DNA of 8,336 nt from Candidatus Woesearchaeota archaeon (GCA_019323665.1 JAHWHA010000068.1:1-8336); one strand, 5' to 3'. Positions 1-6,484 are shown, counted from the stretch's first letter. Numbers and translations: made by a program. The notes: generated from the letters alone by a model not told the origin.

Positions 1-5
1 AAGTA

Positions 6-19
6 GAAAGATTAAAATA
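6..19 (+). promoter_or_regulatory. Candidate BRE/TATA promoter of grpE
   Basis: A purine-rich stretch (GAAAG, 6-10) runs into ATTAAAATA (11-19), the pattern of an archaeal BRE followed by a TATA box. Transcription would start about 25 bases downstream, near position 40, giving a leader of about 35 bases before the TTG start of grpE. It lies near the window edge, so upstream context is missing. The assignment rests on pattern and position only. Confidence 0.4.
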
Positions 20-52
20 GAGTAGCTCTCGAAAAAACTCTGTAGAATAGCT
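18..52 (+). repeat. Imperfect direct repeat in the grpE leader
   Basis: TAGAGTAGCT (18-27) recurs as TAGAATAGCT (43-52), 9 of 10 bases identical, 25 bases start to start. The copies flank the transcription start expected from the upstream TATA-like element, where a repressor operator could sit. A short inverted pair, AGAGT (19-23) and ACTCT (37-41), overlaps the first copy. Chance similarity in AT-rich DNA is possible. Confidence 0.35.
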
Positions 53-74
53 ATGCAAGGAGCGAGGTAAGGCA

Positions 75-620
75 TTGGCTGAACACAAAAAAGAACAGAA
101 ACACAAACAACCCCAGAGCACGTCAGAATCGAAAACTGGAACTGAAAAAGCCAGCAGCTCTTTTCAGAAACAGATTGCTGATAAGCAGCAGAAGATAGAA
201 GAGCTCACAAAACTGGCAAAGCAGGTTCAAGCTGACTTTGAGAATTTCAAAAAGAGGACCGAGCGGGACCAGCAGAGCTATATTGAGTTAGGGAAGGTGC
301 TTGTGCTCAAGAGGATGCTTCCAGTGCTTGACAGCTTCGAGAAGGCGATGGAACAGGATAAAGCAATATTTGGGCCTTTATACAATCAGCTGATATCAGC
401 TCTTGAGTCATTGGGTCTTAAAAAGATGGAATGTATTGGCATGAAATTTGATCCTCACAAACACAATTGTATAGCTGAGAGCTGCGGGCACGAGAAAAAG
501 GGAGACATTGTGGAAGAGGTTACGAAAGGCTATATGCTAAATGATTTGATTATCAGGCATGCCAATGTGAGGGTGAGTAAAGGCCCTTCAGAAGAGAGCA
601 AGCCAAAAGAGGCGGTATGA
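75..620 (+). CDS. grpE: GrpE, nucleotide exchange factor for DnaK
   Basis: GrpE releases ADP from DnaK in the cytoplasm so that the chaperone can rebind ATP and drop its substrate. The protein has 181 residues, a normal length. A polar Lys/Gln-rich tail (1-30) is followed by a long helical, coiled-coil-like segment (about 31-75) containing the GrpE-typical ADFENFKKRTERD (53-65), then LPVLDSFEKAM (82-92). The C-terminal beta-wing domain shows FDP (125-127), GYMLND (152-157) and VRVSK (165-169). The start is TTG at 75; GAGGT at 64-68 sits six bases upstream and no earlier start fits better. The stop overlaps the next gene's ATG (ATGA at 617-620), indicating translational coupling. Cys120, Cys132 and Cys137 with His128, His130 and His139 make an unusually dense set of possible metal ligands in the beta domain. 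Confidence 0.95.
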   Translation: MAEHKKEQKHKQPQSTSESKTGTEKASSSFQKQIADKQQKIEELTKLAKQVQADFENFKKRTERDQQSYIELGKVLVLKRMLPVLDSFEKAMEQDKAIFGPLYNQLISALESLGLKKMECIGMKFDPHKHNCIAESCGHEKKGDIVEEVTKGYMLNDLIIRHANVRVSKGPSEESKPKEAV

Positions 621-1141
621 TAATAACTGCAAATACATCAAAAGAAGAGATATTAAAACTTGGAGCAAGATGCGAGCGCGATAACCATTGCTGCCACTAT
701 TCAACAGGCTTCCTTGCGGAAGATGACCTCGGCAACATCGCACATCATCTTGGCATCACGGAACAGAAGCTGAGAGAGCAATATCTCAGAGAAGAAAGGA
801 TTTTCAATAAAACTGCGTTGAGGCCGAAGATAGTTGCAGAAGGAAAACCATATGGGAGGTGTGTTTTCCTTGATGAGCAGAGAGGCTGCACTATCCATGA
901 GGTAAAGCCTATGCAGTGCAAAGTGAGCACATGTTCACACCTGGGGCCTGATATTTTGCAATGGTTTTACTTGACTTACTTTGTTGACGCAAGTGAACCG
1001 GAGTCATTGCGGCAATTTGCCCAGTTTATCAAATTCCACCAGCCAATACCAGGAGCCTCAATGGCAGAGCTGGTGCCTGACAAAGAAGAATTAAGAAAGA
1101 TACTTGCTTATGAAAGATTCAAGGTGAAAGGAGATGAGTAA
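617..1141 (+). CDS. YkgJ-family cysteine-cluster protein (putative metal-binding)
   Basis: The 174-residue protein matches the YkgJ/UPF0153 (CxxCxxCC) family, annotated as zinc- or iron-chelating but of unsettled function. Visible ligands are Cys19, Cys25 and Cys26 near the N terminus, then Cys82, Cys91, Cys101 and Cys106. The segment RCVFLDEQRGCTIHEVKPMQC (81-101) has the family's C-x-F-L...C-x-I-(H/Y)...P-x-x-C layout. The first cysteine group is CxxxxxCC rather than the more usual CxxCxxCC. No signal peptide or membrane segment is visible, so it is probably cytoplasmic. The ATG overlaps the grpE stop by four bases and the 3' end overlaps the next gene by eight bases, so the three are almost certainly co-transcribed. 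The family call is secure; substrate and role are unknown. Confidence 0.85.
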   Translation: MIITANTSKEEILKLGARCERDNHCCHYSTGFLAEDDLGNIAHHLGITEQKLREQYLREERIFNKTALRPKIVAEGKPYGRCVFLDEQRGCTIHEVKPMQCKVSTCSHLGPDILQWFYLTYFVDASEPESLRQFAQFIKFHQPIPGASMAELVPDKEELRKILAYERFKVKGDE

Positions 1142-1463
1142 TGATAACACAGGCAACAATTTAGGAAAGCAGAAGCTTATGCTAAAAGCATCAGCCATAC
1201 TCAAATACTTCCTTAACACAGATGAGAAGATTGATACACTGATTATGTGCAAGCCTTCAAACATAGAACTGATGTGCTATGACCAGAGCCTTTACGAGGC
1301 ACTTGGCTCATTGAAAGAGTATGATGAGTTCAATTTCAGGAGACTGGTGAAATTCCTTGAATCAGTTGATATTGTTTCGTTCGCAAAAAACACAAACCGA
1401 AGCAAGCCAGTGCTATCAGAGAAAAGGGTTGAGCAGCTTCGCAAAGAGGCGCTCACCAAATAA
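1134..1463 (+). CDS. Conserved-looking small protein of unknown function
   Basis: A 109-residue, probably cytoplasmic protein that I do not recognise. It starts at ATG 1134 with GGTGA (1123-1127) six bases upstream and overlaps the previous gene by eight bases, which supports it being real and in the grpE operon. The N-terminal dozen residues are polar and probably disordered. A helical stretch (about 14-27) is followed by strand-like LIMC, then a helical LYEALGSL segment and a strand-like VDIVSF. The C terminus is a basic helix. The alternation of a hydrophobic segment with small residues, a strand, and an E-containing helix faintly recalls the first half of a PIN domain. However, the expected first catalytic Asp is not evident and the C-terminal acidic motifs are absent. 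No enzymatic function can be claimed. Confidence 0.7.
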   Translation: MSNDNTGNNLGKQKLMLKASAILKYFLNTDEKIDTLIMCKPSNIELMCYDQSLYEALGSLKEYDEFNFRRLVKFLESVDIVSFAKNTNRSKPVLSEKRVEQLRKEALTK

Positions 1464-1481
1464 AACCTTAAAATGATTTTT

Positions 1482-1488
1482 AGGGGGT
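1482..1488 (+). promoter_or_regulatory. Shine-Dalgarno site of the MBL hydrolase gene
   Basis: AGGGGGT lies four bases before the ATG at 1493, in a 29-base gap after the 109-residue gene. It supports that start and shows the hydrolase gene can be translated independently of the upstream overlapping trio. Confidence 0.6.
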
Positions 1489-1492
1489 AAGA

Positions 1493-2122
1493 ATGGAATA
1501 TTACGTGCTAATCAAAGGAGTGCATGAGATAAAACCAGTGAATAAGGAAGACATTGCATCGATGCGTGTGGCACCAATATGCTGCAATGTAGTCCTGCTC
1601 AAGGGTGAACAGAATATTATTGTTGACACAGGTTACCACAGCTTTGGAAAAGAGCTTGTCAAAAAGCTGGAAGAACACGGCTTGAAACCAGCTGACATTC
1701 ATACTGTGATAAACACCCACCTTCACTTTGACCACATAGGCAACAATCACCTATTTGGGAACTCAAAGTGGGTGATAAATAGAGGGATATGGTATCCTGA
1801 CAGCAGAGTGGATGTCTATGAGAACATTGAAGATATTAAAATCCCAGAAGTTGAGCTTATAGATACACCAGGGCATCTTGAAGGCCATACATCTGTTGTT
1901 TTTTCATGCGACGGAAAAACAATAGTTGTTGCAGGAGACGCAGTTAATGATTACAATATCATCAACCCTGATTTGGATATAGAAAGTTATCAAAAGCGAC
2001 CTGGGGTTAAAGAGAGTATGAAAAAGATTTTCTTAATCGCAGATGTGATCATCCCGGGCCACGGAGATATCATTGAGGAAGACCGGCTAAGGGAATTGAA
2101 AAAAATAGTAGATTCATGGTAA
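1493..2122 (+). CDS. Metallo-beta-lactamase-fold hydrolase
   Basis: A 209-residue single-domain MBL-fold enzyme, probably a cytoplasmic hydrolase using two metal ions (usually zinc, sometimes iron). All core motifs are visible: the early strand-loop IIVDTG (42-47); HLHFDH (76-81), which supplies His76, His78, Asp80 and His81; TPGHLEGH (125-132), with His128 as the likely next ligand; the bridging Asp149 in AGDA; and His190 in IIPGHGD. The metal site therefore looks complete and active. It has no RNase J/CPSF beta-CASP insert and no flavodiiron or rhodanese domain. Members of this size include glyoxalase II-like, lactonase-like and MBLAC1-like enzymes, and sequence alone does not fix the substrate. 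It lies 46 bases before dnaK, between grpE and dnaK. A repair or detoxification role would suit a stress locus, but this is inference. Confidence 0.92.
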   Translation: MEYYVLIKGVHEIKPVNKEDIASMRVAPICCNVVLLKGEQNIIVDTGYHSFGKELVKKLEEHGLKPADIHTVINTHLHFDHIGNNHLFGNSKWVINRGIWYPDSRVDVYENIEDIKIPEVELIDTPGHLEGHTSVVFSCDGKTIVVAGDAVNDYNIINPDLDIESYQKRPGVKESMKKIFLIADVIIPGHGDIIEEDRLRELKKIVDSW

Positions 2123-2156
2123 CAAGCACACATTTGCTCGATAATAATTGACTATT

Positions 2157-2163
2157 GGAGGTG
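2157..2163 (+). promoter_or_regulatory. Strong Shine-Dalgarno site fixing the dnaK start
   Basis: GGAGGTG, an almost full match to the archaeal anti-Shine-Dalgarno complement, ends five bases before ATG 2169. It decides in favour of ATG 2169 over an in-frame TTG at 2148, whose extra seven codons would simply translate the ribosome-binding site. Confidence 0.85.
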
Positions 2164-2168
2164 TCAAA

Positions 2169-4043
2169 ATGTCAAAGATAATTGGTATCGATTTAGGAAC
2201 AAGCAACAGTGCAGCTGCTTACTTGGAGGCAGGCAAGCCGAAAATTATACCAAGTGAAGAAGGAGTTACACTATATGGAAAAGCTTTCCCCAGCTGGGTT
2301 GCATTTACTGAGGAAGGCCAACTCCTGGTTGGAGAGCCAGCAAAGAGACAGGCAGTCACAAACCCTGAGCGCACAATAACAGCAGCAAAGCGGAAAATGG
2401 GCACAAACCACAAGTACAAGATAAATGGCAAAACCTATACGCCGCAGCAGATTTCAGCCTTTATTCTGCAGAAAATCAAGAAAGACGCTGAGAAATTTCT
2501 TGGCGAGAAAGTGGAGAAAGCTGTGATCACTGTGCCTGCTTATTTTGACGATAACCAGAGACAGGCAACAAAGGATGCAGGTGCAATCGCAGGCCTTGAA
2601 GTTGTACGAATAATCAATGAACCAACAGCAGCCTCACTTGCATACGGTCTTGACAAGGCCAACAAAGAGCACACAATACTTGTGTTTGATTTGGGCGGCG
2701 GAACACTTGATGTAACAATAATGGAATTTGGCGAAGGTGTTTTTGAAGTTAAGTCGACCTCAGGCGACACACAGCTTGGCGGTACAGATATGGATAAGTT
2801 ACTGCAGGAGTTCATTGTCGCTGAATTCAAGAAGAAAGAGGGTGTGGACTTGAGCAATGATGCCAAGGCAATGCAGCGTGTAAGGGATGCTGCGGAGATG
2901 GCAAAGATTGAGCTCTCAAATGTGATGGAAACAGAAGTGAATCTGCCTTATATAACAGCAGACAAATCCGGCCCAAAGCACCTGGTGATGAAAATCAAGA
3001 GGGCAAAATTGGAAGAGCTGATATCACCTATAATCGAGCGCTGCCGCAAGCCAATGGAGCAGGCAATAAGAGATGCAAAACTCAAACCGGCGGAAATTGA
3101 CCGCGTTATAATGGTTGGAGGCCCTACAAGAATGCCTATAGTACAAAAATTTGTTGAGGATTACATTGGCAAAAAGCTTGAAAGAGGCATAGACCCAATG
3201 GAATGCGTGGCAATGGGCGCAGCCATCCAAGGCGGAGTGCTTGCAGGTGAAGTCAAAGATGTGCTGCTGCTGGATGTCACACCACTTAGCCTTGGAATTG
3301 AAACGCTAGGAGGCGTATTTACAAGACTAATAGAAAGAAACACAACCATACCTGTGCAGAAAAGCCAGGTGTTCAGCACCGCTGCCGACACCCAGCCTGC
3401 TGTCTCAATACGCGTTTTCCAAGGTGAAAGGCCGATGGCCAATGATAACAAGCTTCTTGGCCAGTTTGATTTGGTAGGAATACCACCTGCACCTCGAGGT
3501 GTCCCACAGATTGAGGTGAGATTTGACATTGATGCGAATGGCATTGTAAATGTCTCAGCAAAAGACCTGGGCACAGGCAAGAAGCAATCCATAAAAATCA
3601 CAGCAGCGCAGAAGCTCAATGACTCAGAAATTGAAAGGATGAGAAAGGATGCTGAAGAGCATGCAGAGGAAGACAAAAGACGCAAAGATGAGATTGAGAC
3701 CATAAATCAGGCAGACACCTTGGTGTATTCAACAGAGAAGATGCTTGACGAGTTCAAAGGCAAAGTTGCAGAAGACAAGATCAAAGATGTGAAGAAAATC
3801 TCTGATGAACTTAAGGAATTGCTCAAACCAGAAAAGAAAGACGTTGATGCAATTAAGGCAAAGATGGAAGAGATGAACAAGCTAGTGCAGGCAATGAGCA
3901 CAGAGCTGTATCAAAAAGCAGCGCAGGAGCAGGCGGCACAGCAGCAAACCTCAAAATCTGATCATTCTGCCAAAAAGCCTAAGTCAAAGGTCAAGAAAGA
4001 CAAGGTTGTTGACGCAGACTATAAGGTAGAGGATGAAGAGTAA
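2169..4043 (+). CDS. dnaK: DnaK, Hsp70 chaperone
   Basis: DnaK binds exposed hydrophobic peptide segments under ATP control, with DnaJ and GrpE as co-chaperones. The protein has 624 residues from ATG 2169. The nucleotide-binding domain (about 1-363) shows the phosphate-1 motif IDLGTSNS (7-14), Lys74, Glu151 in NEPT, the phosphate-2 loop DLGGGT (174-179, Thr179 equivalent to E. coli Thr199), and VGGPTRMP (about 316-323). The interdomain linker [10 protein letters not shown] (364-373) is intact. The substrate-binding beta domain runs to about 485, followed by the helical lid. The tail is Ala/Gln- then Lys-rich, ending in an acidic VEDEE. Compared with E. coli DnaK, about 24 residues are missing after KRKMG (about 74-78), the deletion shared by Gram-positive and archaeal Hsp70s. 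About four residues are added near residue 40 (TLYGKAFPS). Archaeal DnaK is generally considered acquired from bacteria. Confidence 0.98.
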   Translation: MSKIIGIDLGTSNSAAAYLEAGKPKIIPSEEGVTLYGKAFPSWVAFTEEGQLLVGEPAKRQAVTNPERTITAAKRKMGTNHKYKINGKTYTPQQISAFILQKIKKDAEKFLGEKVEKAVITVPAYFDDNQRQATKDAGAIAGLEVVRIINEPTAASLAYGLDKANKEHTILVFDLGGGTLDVTIMEFGEGVFEVKSTSGDTQLGGTDMDKLLQEFIVAEFKKKEGVDLSNDAKAMQRVRDAAEMAKIELSNVMETEVNLPYITADKSGPKHLVMKIKRAKLEELISPIIERCRKPMEQAIRDAKLKPAEIDRVIMVGGPTRMPIVQKFVEDYIGKKLERGIDPMECVAMGAAIQGGVLAGEVKDVLLLDVTPLSLGIETLGGVFTRLIERNTTIPVQKSQVFSTAADTQPAVSIRVFQGERPMANDNKLLGQFDLVGIPPAPRGVPQIEVRFDIDANGIVNVSAKDLGTGKKQSIKITAAQKLNDSEIERMRKDAEEHAEEDKRRKDEIETINQADTLVYSTEKMLDEFKGKVAEDKIKDVKKISDELKELLKPEKKDVDAIKAKMEEMNKLVQAMSTELYQKAAQEQAAQQQTSKSDHSAKKPKSKVKKDKVVDADYKVEDEE

Positions 4044-4065
4044 TTTTTTGCTTTTCTTTACTTTT
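4044..4065 (+). terminator. T-rich probable terminator after dnaK
   Basis: Directly after the dnaK TAA come TTTTTT (4044-4049), TTTT (4052-4055), TTT (4057-4059) and TTTT (4062-4065). Archaeal RNA polymerase terminates intrinsically at such non-template T clusters without needing a hairpin. If used, it would attenuate transcription into the HD/HAD gene only 17 bases further on. Confidence 0.5.
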
Positions 4066-4082
4066 AATATGAAGGTGAAAGA

Positions 4083-5228
4083 TTGCGCACTTTAAGACTG
4101 CCTACAAGGCAAGAGTGTTTTGAACTTCTTCATGAGTACAAAGTACCACAGAATATTTTTGAACACAGCTTGGTAGTCAACAAAGTTGCTGTTTTTCTGG
4201 CAAAGAAACTCAAAGAGAAAGGAGAAAATGTCAATGTTGAGCTTGTTGACAGAGCATCATTGCTGCATGACCTTGATAAAAAAGATACCTTAAAGCAGTC
4301 AAACCACGGTGAAATCACTGAGAAGATATTGGCTGAAAAAGGTTATCCTGAAGTTGGGGAGGTATGCAAATATCACAGACTACAATACAGCTATCTCATG
4401 GACAAGCTAAGCTGGGAGTGCAGGATTGTCAACTATGCAGACAGCAGAGTGATGCATGATAAGATTGTGTCCTGGCAAGAACGACTCCAGGACCTCACAG
4501 AGAGATATGAAGTCAAGAAACCTGATAAGAGCATACCAGGTTTTTGGGCAAAACTGGAAAAAGATATATTTGACAAAATTAAATTAAATCCTGATGATCT
4601 GCAAAAAAATATTTACAGCATCAAAGCCATAATCTTTGATTTTGGAGATGTGCTCACAATACCTGGCGTTACACTCAAGGCATTCTCAAAGTTCCAGCAC
4701 CATTTCAGTGAGCCAATAGAGGAAGTACTAAAAAACACCTGGGGAGCTGATAGCTTATTAAGACTGATGCGCGGCCATATTAGTTTTAATGAGTTTGCGG
4801 AAAAGCTTGCAGAGACCCACGGCATACAACCAGAGGTCCAGCACCAAATCCAAGCGTATCTAGAGGAACTAACAGAGCTAAACCAGGAGGTTATGGAGAT
4901 TGTCAAGCAGCTCAAAGGGAGATATATGCTGGCAATACTCTCTGATCATATAGATGGTGTTTTCCAGAAATATGTGGAAAAGTTCTCTCTCAACAACTAT
5001 TTTGAAACAATAGTATGCTCGGCAAATGAGGGCTACCTCAAAGCAGATGCTGAGCTCTTCAAAATCCTCCTAAAAAAGCTCCATTTGGAACCAGAGCAGT
5101 GCATAATGATTGATGACCGTAAAGTAAATATCAAGGTAGCTCAGCAGCTCGGTTTTCATACAATTCACTTTATGGATGCACCAAAACTCAAGAATGAGTT
5201 GCGCAATAAAGGAATGCAAATACAATGA
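4083..5228 (+). CDS. HD-domain / HAD-family phosphatase fusion
   Basis: A 381-residue two-domain protein. Residues about 1-130 form an HD metal-dependent phosphohydrolase domain: His28 (FEHS), His62-Asp63 (LLHDLDK), His75, His98 (KYHR) and Asp120 (NYADS) are the expected ligands. It resembles the small archaeal HDIG-type proteins. A helical link (about 131-178) leads to a haloacid dehalogenase-like domain: motif I FDFGDVL with nucleophile Asp186, cap about 195-270, motif II Ser287 (ILSD), motif III Lys320, and motif IV Asp344-Asp345 (MIDD). Motif I has Gly at +2 in place of the usual acid/base Asp, as in DFGGVL-type subfamily IA members. The start is TTG at 4083 with GGTGA (4074-4078) four bases upstream. 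Both sites look competent, suggesting two consecutive phosphate-ester hydrolyses, perhaps on a nucleotide; the substrate is unknown. Confidence 0.88.
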   Translation: MRTLRLPTRQECFELLHEYKVPQNIFEHSLVVNKVAVFLAKKLKEKGENVNVELVDRASLLHDLDKKDTLKQSNHGEITEKILAEKGYPEVGEVCKYHRLQYSYLMDKLSWECRIVNYADSRVMHDKIVSWQERLQDLTERYEVKKPDKSIPGFWAKLEKDIFDKIKLNPDDLQKNIYSIKAIIFDFGDVLTIPGVTLKAFSKFQHHFSEPIEEVLKNTWGADSLLRLMRGHISFNEFAEKLAETHGIQPEVQHQIQAYLEELTELNQEVMEIVKQLKGRYMLAILSDHIDGVFQKYVEKFSLNNYFETIVCSANEGYLKADAELFKILLKKLHLEPEQCIMIDDRKVNIKVAQQLGFHTIHFMDAPKLKNELRNKGMQIQ

Positions 5229-5239
5229 CCCAACTTCCT

Positions 5240-5249
5240 TATTGCAATA
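5240..5249. promoter_or_regulatory. 10-bp palindrome upstream of dnaJ
   Basis: TATTGCAATA is a perfect 10-base palindrome in the 66-base gap before dnaJ, immediately upstream of an AT-rich TATA-like run. It could be bound by a dimeric regulator, but only one copy exists in the gap and AT-rich palindromes of this size arise by chance. Confidence 0.25.
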
Positions 5250-5254
5250 GAAAC

Positions 5255-5270
5255 AATAATAATAAAAATT
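5255..5270 (+). promoter_or_regulatory. Candidate TATA element of dnaJ
   Basis: AATAATAATAAAAATT lies about 25-40 bases before the dnaJ ATG at 5295. A start about 25 bases downstream would make a transcript with almost no leader. That matches the absence of a convincing Shine-Dalgarno site: AGGT at 5276-5279 is too far away. So dnaJ may be transcribed separately as a near-leaderless mRNA. Confidence 0.35.
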
Positions 5271-5294
5271 CAATCAGGTTAGTCATCTGGGAAA

Positions 5295-6422
5295 ATGGTC
5301 AAAGACTATTATAAAATTTTGGGTGTTGAGCGGGGAGCGTCAAAAGACGAGATAAAAAAAGCCTATAAAAAGCTCGCCAAAAAATACCACCCGGATTTAA
5401 ATAAAGGCGAGGATGCAGCTGAGAAATTCAAGGAGATAAACGAGGCTGCTTCAGTTCTTGCGGATGATAAAAAGAGAGCACACTATGACCAGTTTGGAAC
5501 CGCAGAATCAAGCTTCGCCCCAGGATTTGATTTCAGCAAATTTGATTTCTCTGACTTTGGCTTTGGAAGATTTGATTTTGACAGCATTTTTGATGATTTA
5601 TTCGGCGGCGGCTTCTCATTTGGACGAAGGCGAGGACCTGCAAGAGGCACTGATTTAATGTATGATATGGAAATCACGCTCAACGAAGCTGCCAATGGCG
5701 CCAAGAAAAAAATCTCTATACCAAGAATAGAGGAATGCACCAGGTGTAATGGTACTGGTGCAGCATCAAAATCAGATATGCAGGTATGCGAGCGCTGCAA
5801 TGGACGCGGTATGGAGACAAGCACAAGGCGTACTGCCTTTGGCATCTTCCAAACAACAACTGTATGCAGGCAATGTGGAGGCCATGGCAAGATAATCACA
5901 AAACCATGTACAGAGTGCAGAGGAGATGGCCGCGTCAGGAAACAGGCAACAATTGAGGTTGATATTCCAGCAGGGATTGAACACGGCGCATCACTGCGAT
6001 TAGCAGGACAGGGCCAGGCAGGGGAAAAGGGAGCCCCTGCAGGTAATCTCTATCTTGTTGTCAATATCAAGCCCCATTCTGTTTTTGAGAGAGTTAGCGA
6101 TGACCTCTATATTGAGGTGCCAATAAGCTTCACAACAGCAGTATTCGGCGGAGAAATAGAGGTGCCAACATTACATGGCAAGGCAAAACTCAAGATCCCA
6201 AAAGGAACACAATCGCATACAATCTTTAGGATGAAGGGCAAGGGCATTCCACATCTGCAGGTCATGGGCTCAGGCTCACAGATGGTGAAAGTTGTGGTGC
6301 AAACACCTGAAAAGCTCACAAGAAAACAGCAGCAACTGCTCAAAGAATATGCAGATGCATCTGGAGAAGAGGCGAGGCCTGATAAGTCATTTCTAAGGAA
6401 ACTTAAGGATGTATTCGAGTGA
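5295..6422 (+). CDS. dnaJ: DnaJ, type I Hsp40 co-chaperone
   Basis: DnaJ hands unfolded proteins to DnaK and triggers its ATPase. The protein has 375 residues, full length for class I. The J domain (1-68) carries HPD at 32-34. The Gly/Phe-rich linker (74-114) is very Phe/Asp-rich, with FDF at 78-80, 83-85 and 93-95, 12 Phe between 78 and 109, and a SIFDDLF segment. The zinc-finger domain has all four CxxCxGxG repeats: Cys148/151, Cys165/168, Cys191/194 and Cys205/208. The C-terminal substrate-binding domains (about 215-340) include [12 protein letters not shown] and the [11 protein letters not shown] segment. The loop between repeats 2 and 3 is 18 residues, slightly longer than the 14 or so in E. 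coli-like DnaJ. The ATG at 5295 is the only sensible start for a J domain beginning KDYYKILGV, although no good Shine-Dalgarno site precedes it. Confidence 0.98.
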   Translation: MVKDYYKILGVERGASKDEIKKAYKKLAKKYHPDLNKGEDAAEKFKEINEAASVLADDKKRAHYDQFGTAESSFAPGFDFSKFDFSDFGFGRFDFDSIFDDLFGGGFSFGRRRGPARGTDLMYDMEITLNEAANGAKKKISIPRIEECTRCNGTGAASKSDMQVCERCNGRGMETSTRRTAFGIFQTTTVCRQCGGHGKIITKPCTECRGDGRVRKQATIEVDIPAGIEHGASLRLAGQGQAGEKGAPAGNLYLVVNIKPHSVFERVSDDLYIEVPISFTTAVFGGEIEVPTLHGKAKLKIPKGTQSHTIFRMKGKGIPHLQVMGSGSQMVKVVVQTPEKLTRKQQQLLKEYADASGEEARPDKSFLRKLKDVFE

Positions 6423-6436
6423 ATCTTCTATAAATA

Positions 6437-6441
6437 TTTTT
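6437..6441 (+). terminator. Possible oligo-T terminator after dnaJ
   Basis: TTTTT occurs 14 bases after the dnaJ stop in an AT-rich stretch, with a second T-rich cluster near 6466-6470. Archaeal termination at such tracts is plausible and would separate the chaperone unit from the rnp2-psmA-sdo1 unit, but the tract is short. Confidence 0.3.
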
Positions 6442-6484
6442 GGGGCATTAATATTTGGGTGTATTCTTTAGTGTGTACGATAGA

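Noticed and set aside
1464..1492. TTAAAAT and TTTTT in the gap before the MBL gene as promoter or terminator
   Set aside because: The gap is only 29 bases and a good Shine-Dalgarno site follows; a TATA there would place the transcript start inside the coding region.
2148..2168. In-frame TTG start for DnaK adding seven residues
   Set aside because: The added codons run through GGAGGTG, the ribosome-binding site, and ATG 2169 gives the family's normal [11 protein letters not shown] start.
3161..3703. 180-codon open frame on the minus strand inside dnaK
   Set aside because: Ser/Leu/Pro-rich composition typical of antisense shadow of a real gene; no motif and entirely overlapped by conserved DnaK sequence.
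5458..5658. 66-codon plus-strand frame within dnaJ
   Set aside because: Out-of-frame shadow of the J domain and G/F linker with no independent start signal.
5483..5899. 138-codon open frame on the minus strand inside dnaJ
   Set aside because: Complement of the conserved G/F and zinc-finger coding region; no recognisable domain or start signal.
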